Of a DNA stretch of 64,000 bases, positions 60,949 to 64,000 are shown piece by piece; position 1 is the stretch's first letter, and each line of letters begins with the position of its first letter. Source of the stretch: Virgisporangium ochraceum (GTDB lineage Bacteria; Actinomycetota; Actinomycetes; Mycobacteriales; Micromonosporaceae); NCBI RefSeq assembly GCF_016863655.1, contig NZ_BOPH01000027.1, positions 1-64,000 on the forward strand, read 5' to 3'. Under the pieces are notes generated by a model. That model was not told the DNA's origin and did not search any database. It saw only the letters and a list, made by a program, of their open reading frames with translations. The translations under genes were made by a program, and so were the position numbers.

Positions 60949-62019
60949 TCACACCCGCGCGGCGGGTGCCGTCATGGTGCTGTCGCGCGCGGTCAGCCGC
61001 GGCGCGAGCAGTGTCGACTGTGGAGGGTGCACGCCGCCGAGCTTGCACATCAACAGGTCCACCGCCCGGATGCCGACCTCCTCCGCGGGAATCTGCACCG
61101 AGGTCAGCGCCGGGACGGTGCGCTCGGCGATCTCCTCCGGGCAGATCGCCACCACCGACACGTCGTCGGGAACCCGCCGGCCGAGGTCACGCAGCGCGGC
61201 GAGCACGTGCTCGACGGCGGCCTCGTTGTGCACCACCAGACCGGTCACGCCGGGCTCGGTGGCGAGCAGTTCGGCGATGCGCCGCCGCACCGCGAGCGGG
61301 TTCTCCTCGCACGGGCCGGCCACCGCGTGCACGCCGTGCGCGGCGGCCGCGTCGAGGAACCCGGTGCGCGTGCGGTGCGCGAACCCGGTCCCCCGTTCGT
61401 AGACCGCCTGCGGCGCGCCCAGCAGCGCGACACCGCGGTGCCCGAGGCCGGCCAGGTGCGCCACGCACTCGGCACCGGCGCGGTGGAAGTCGAGGTCGAC
61501 GCACGTGAGCCCGGCCGCCTCCGCCGGGAACCCGATGAGCACGCTGGGCCGGGCGAGGTCGCGCAGGAACGGCACCCGGCGGTCGTCGAGCTCGACGTCC
61601 ATCAGCACCAGCCCGTCGACGAGCGCGCTCGCGGCCACCCGGCGCAGCCCGTCGGGGCCCTCGTCGGCGGTGACCAGCAGCACGTCGTGGTCGAACTGGC
61701 GGGCGGCGGTGACCACCGACACCGCGAAGCGCATCACCACCGGCAGGTGCATGCCGGCCCGCAACGGCAGCACGAGCGCGATGACGTTCGACCGGTTGCT
61801 CGCCAGCGCCCGCGCGCCGGCGTGCGGGTGGTAGCCCAGCTCCCGCACGCTGGCGAGCACGCGTTGGCGGGTGCTCGCCGAGATCGACCGCTTGCCACTG
61901 AGCACATAGGACACCGTGCTCGGCGCGACGTGCGCGTGCCGGGCCACCTCGGCGATGGTCACCGGGCCGGCCGGCGGGCGGCGCCGCGCGGGCGGGGCGA
62001 TCGCCCCGTGGCCGTTCAC
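60949..62019 (-). CDS. LacI-family regulator linked to the GH3 gene
   Basis: A 356-residue repressor with an N-terminal ~18-residue Pro/Arg-rich lead, helix-turn-helix TIAEVARHAHVAPSTVSYVL, hinge GYHPHAGARALASNRSNVIA and a ligand core (VDGLVLMDVELDD, GLTCVDLDFHRAGAECVAHLAGLGHRG, TSVQIPAEEVGIRAVDLL). The GTG start overlaps the GH3 stop (GTGA), so it is co-transcribed and should sense the sugar released by that enzyme. Confidence 0.9.
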   Translation of the reverse strand: MNGHGAIAPPARRRPPAGPVTIAEVARHAHVAPSTVSYVLSGKRSISASTRQRVLASVRELGYHPHAGARALASNRSNVIALVLPLRAGMHLPVVMRFAVSVVTAARQFDHDVLLVTADEGPDGLRRVAASALVDGLVLMDVELDDRRVPFLRDLARPSVLIGFPAEAAGLTCVDLDFHRAGAECVAHLAGLGHRGVALLGAPQAVYERGTGFAHRTRTGFLDAAAAHGVHAVAGPCEENPLAVRRRIAELLATEPGVTGLVVHNEAAVEHVLAALRDLGRRVPDDVSVVAICPEEIAERTVPALTSVQIPAEEVGIRAVDLLMCKLGGVHPPQSTLLAPRLTARDSTMTAPAARV

Positions 62020-64000
62020 CGGCCGTCCACGACGAGCGCCAGGTCTCGCAGCCGCGTGTCGGGCTCCTCGAACACCACGTAGAGATCGCGGCGGCCGCCG
62101 GCGCCGGGAACCGGCACCTCCACCGCGGTCCAGTCGTACGGGTCGCCGTCGCACGCGACCGCGACGGTCGCCAGCACCGGCCCGCCGAGCGGGTCGTCGA
62201 GCCGCAGCGTCACGGCGGCGGTGCCGGCGCCGACGCGCGTGACCGCGAGCCGGCACGACGCCGCGCCGTCCGGGAACAGCACGTCGTGGAACGCGATCCA
62301 CCCGCCCGGCTCGGTGGCGGCGACCGCGTCGCCGGCCGCGGGCGCGGCGTCGACGAGCGTGACGCCGGCGTAGTCGTCGTGGTCGACCGCCCGGGTGGGC
62401 CGGGCCGGGTCGCGCGGCGGGATCGCGGTTCCCTCGACGAGGACCGACGTGCTCAGCTCCGGATCGGTGGCCGAACCGCCCACGAACACCTGGTGCGGCG
62501 ACCGCTCCACGTGCCAGGCGCCGCGCGTCACGTCCCAGATCGCCAGCTCCTCCGCGCGGAGCGTGAGCCGCACGACGCGGCTCTCGCCCGGCGCGAGCTC
62601 GACCCGCTGGAACGCCCGCAGCCGCCGTAACGGCTGCTTGACCCGCGACCGGAACTGTCGCGTGTAGACCTGCACCACCTCGGCGCCCGCGCGGTCGCCG
62701 GTGTTCGTGACCTCGACGGAGACGGTCACCTCGCCGTCGGCGGGCATCGACCGCGACGACACCTCCAGCGACGAGTACGCGAACGTCGTGTAGCTCAGGC
62801 CGTGCCCGAACGCGAACAGCGGTGTGCCGCGGAAGTACTGGTACGTCGCGTCGGCGGCGATCACGTCGTAGTCGAGCAGGTCGGGAAGGTCGGCCACGGA
62901 CCGGTACCAGGTCTGCGTGAGCCGCCCGCCGGGGTTCACCGCGCCGACGAGCACCTCGGCGAGCGCGGCGCCGTACTCCTGGCCGCCGTGCGCCGACCAC
63001 AGGATCGCCGGCGCGCCGGCGGCCACGGCGTCGAGCGAGTACGGGTAGCTGCTGGAGATGACGAGCACCGTGCGCGGGTTGGCCTCCCGCACGGAGCGCA
63101 CGAGCGCGGCCTGGTCGGCCGGCAGCGCGAGGTCGGCGCGGTCCTGGGTCTCGCGGCCGTTGACCATCGGGTGGTTGCCGACGACGACCACGGCGACGTC
63201 GGCCTCCCGGGCCGCCGCGGCGGCCGCCGCCCGGCCGTCGGTCACCAGCTCGACGGTGAACGGGGTGGCGTCGGAACGGGAGGCGTCGGCGCGCAGCACG
63301 CCGTCGGCGTCGACGCGCACGTACCGGTCGCTGGCGCGGTTGCGCAGCAGCGCCTGCCCGCCGCCGGTCTCCTCCAACGAGAACGTCTCGCGCACGATCC
63401 AGCCGCCGGGGCCCGTGCGGTCGTTGACGAGCGTCCCGTTGTCCTCGGCGCCGACGTGCCGGTTGTTGGCCACCGCCCGCAGCACGATGGCGTCGTCGCC
63501 CCAGTCGAACACGTCGAACCAGGTCGCCGCACCGGTCGCGGCGGCCTCGACCGCGAGCGGTTCGCCCTCACCGCGGTCGGACGCGACGACGCGGCCGGCC
63601 GCGGTGCGCAGCGCGACCCGGTCGACACTCTCGTGGAACGTCACCGAGCCGGCGCCGAGCAGCTCGCTGAGACCGGCCCGCGGCGTGACCGCGTACGGCA
63701 GAGTGCCGCTGTACCAGTCGACGAGCAGCGTGTCGGCGAGCGGGCCGAGCACGGCGACGCGGCGCAACGCGTGCGGGTCCAGGGGCAGCAGGCCGTCGTT
63801 GCGCAGCAGCACCATCGACTGGCACGCCGCCTCGCGGGCGAGGTTCTGGTGCGCGGCGCAGTTGATGACCTCGGCGGTCACCGCGGTGTACGGGTTCCGC
63901 TCGGGCGGGTCGAACTCGCCGAGCCGGAACCGCACCGACAGCACCCGCCGCACCGCGGTGTCCACATCGGACATCGCGAGCTCGCCGCGGTCGAGCGCGT
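62016..64000 (-). CDS. Glycoside hydrolase family 3 enzyme with fascin-like insert and C-terminal carbohydrate-binding domain, 5' end outside window
   Basis: The frame is open to the window edge (ALDRGELAMSDVDTAVRRVL continues upstream), so the catalytic Asp of the N-terminal barrel is not visible. Seen parts are RVLSVRFRLGEFDPPERNPY, the second GH3 domain (ACQSMVLLRNDGLLPLD, VAVLGPLADTLLVDWYSG, VAVVVVGNHPMVNGRETQDR), an inserted beta-trefoil-like stretch (about 63240-63530), a fibronectin-III-like domain (GDRAGAEVVQVYTRQ) and a CBM6-like tail. There is no downstream membrane segment. The family hydrolyses beta-glucosides or xylosides; specificity is unclear. It is co-transcribed with the LacI gene. 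Confidence 0.85.
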   Translation of the reverse strand, partial: ALDRGELAMSDVDTAVRRVLSVRFRLGEFDPPERNPYTAVTAEVINCAAHQNLAREAACQSMVLLRNDGLLPLDPHALRRVAVLGPLADTLLVDWYSGTLPYAVTPRAGLSELLGAGSVTFHESVDRVALRTAAGRVVASDRGEGEPLAVEAAATGAATWFDVFDWGDDAIVLRAVANNRHVGAEDNGTLVNDRTGPGGWIVRETFSLEETGGGQALLRNRASDRYVRVDADGVLRADASRSDATPFTVELVTDGRAAAAAAAREADVAVVVVGNHPMVNGRETQDRADLALPADQAALVRSVREANPRTVLVISSSYPYSLDAVAAGAPAILWSAHGGQEYGAALAEVLVGAVNPGGRLTQTWYRSVADLPDLLDYDVIAADATYQYFRGTPLFAFGHGLSYTTFAYSSLEVSSRSMPADGEVTVSVEVTNTGDRAGAEVVQVYTRQFRSRVKQPLRRLRAFQRVELAPGESRVVRLTLRAEELAIWDVTRGAWHVERSPHQVFVGGSATDPELSTSVLVEGTAIPPRDPARPTRAVDHDDYAGVTLVDAAPAAGDAVAATEPGGWIAFHDVLFPDGAASCRLAVTRVGAGTAAVTLRLDDPLGGPVLATVAVACDGDPYDWTAVEVPVPGAGGRRDLYVVFEEPDTRLRDLALVVDGR

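Overview
The window is very GC-rich and densely coded, with many GTG starts and 4-nt ATGA/GTGA gene overlaps. It also carries a SARP/AfsR regulator, a MocR regulator, WXG-type proteins and secreted glycoside hydrolases. This points to the chromosome of a filamentous actinomycete, most likely Micromonosporaceae (inference; no 16S or marker tree is available here). I see no tRNA, rRNA, CRISPR array, transposase, integrase or phage gene.

Layout. 0.1-4.1 kb: serine hydrolase and PQQ-type sugar dehydrogenase lipoproteins, diverging across four 28-bp palindromic repeats from a dienelactone hydrolase/DUF6295 pair. 4.1-5.8 kb: a LuxR regulator preceded by a perfect 12-bp dyad, a candidate tiny ORF, and a stand-alone protein resembling the lantibiotic-dehydratase C-terminal / thiopeptide-type domain. 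5.8-13.7 kb: two hairpin elements, a flavoprotein-deaminase-nucleotidyltransferase operon, an ArsR/SRPBCC pair, a zinc-ribbon membrane protein, and an MFS/ornithine-decarboxylase-like pair. 13.8-28.7 kb: GGDEF-EAL protein, quinone oxidoreductase, CBM48 mini-protein, AlkB, SARP regulator, 3-hydroxyisobutyrate-dehydrogenase-like enzyme, auxin-efflux carrier, PHP phosphatase, HxlR/truncated haemoglobin pair, CehA/McbA-type PHP protein, stress protein and a cupin. 28.6-39.7 kb: signalling region with a DinB protein, a 47-residue protein, two overlapping hybrid histidine kinases, an MFS/MocR divergent pair and a small-secreted-protein/two-component operon. 39.7-44.3 kb: TetR/epimerase divergent pair with three operators, a TPR protein, and a WXG/YbaB-like trio. 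44.4-52.6 kb: a carbohydrate regulon consisting of a secreted GH2 enzyme with an arabinofuranose-binding-like tail, a YtfQ-RTF-like ABC importer and a LacI regulator, with CebR-like operators between the divergent arms. 53-57.3 kb: an operon of an L11 paralogue, a CGNR-type protein and a fused two-half ABC exporter. 57.4-60.6 kb: IclR regulator, metallo-beta-lactamase-fold protein and aromatic flavin hydroxylase. 60.9-64 kb: LacI regulator and a GH3 enzyme cut by the window edge.

Most interesting signals. (1) The L11 paralogue lacks the proline-rich loop of normal L11, which is where thiostrepton-type drugs and resistance mutations map, and it sits in a putative operon with an exporter. (2) A LuxR-controlled stand-alone thiopeptide-type enzyme has a candidate tiny overlapping ORF. 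(3) Hairpin elements of about 70-80 bp lie in every convergent gap larger than 300 bp and probably act as bidirectional terminators. (4) Tandem repeats span the stop codons of at least six genes. (5) The AT-rich palindrome TCAAYRTTGA occurs six times exactly, always inside genes. (6) A fascin-like beta-trefoil appears to be inserted in the GH3 enzyme.
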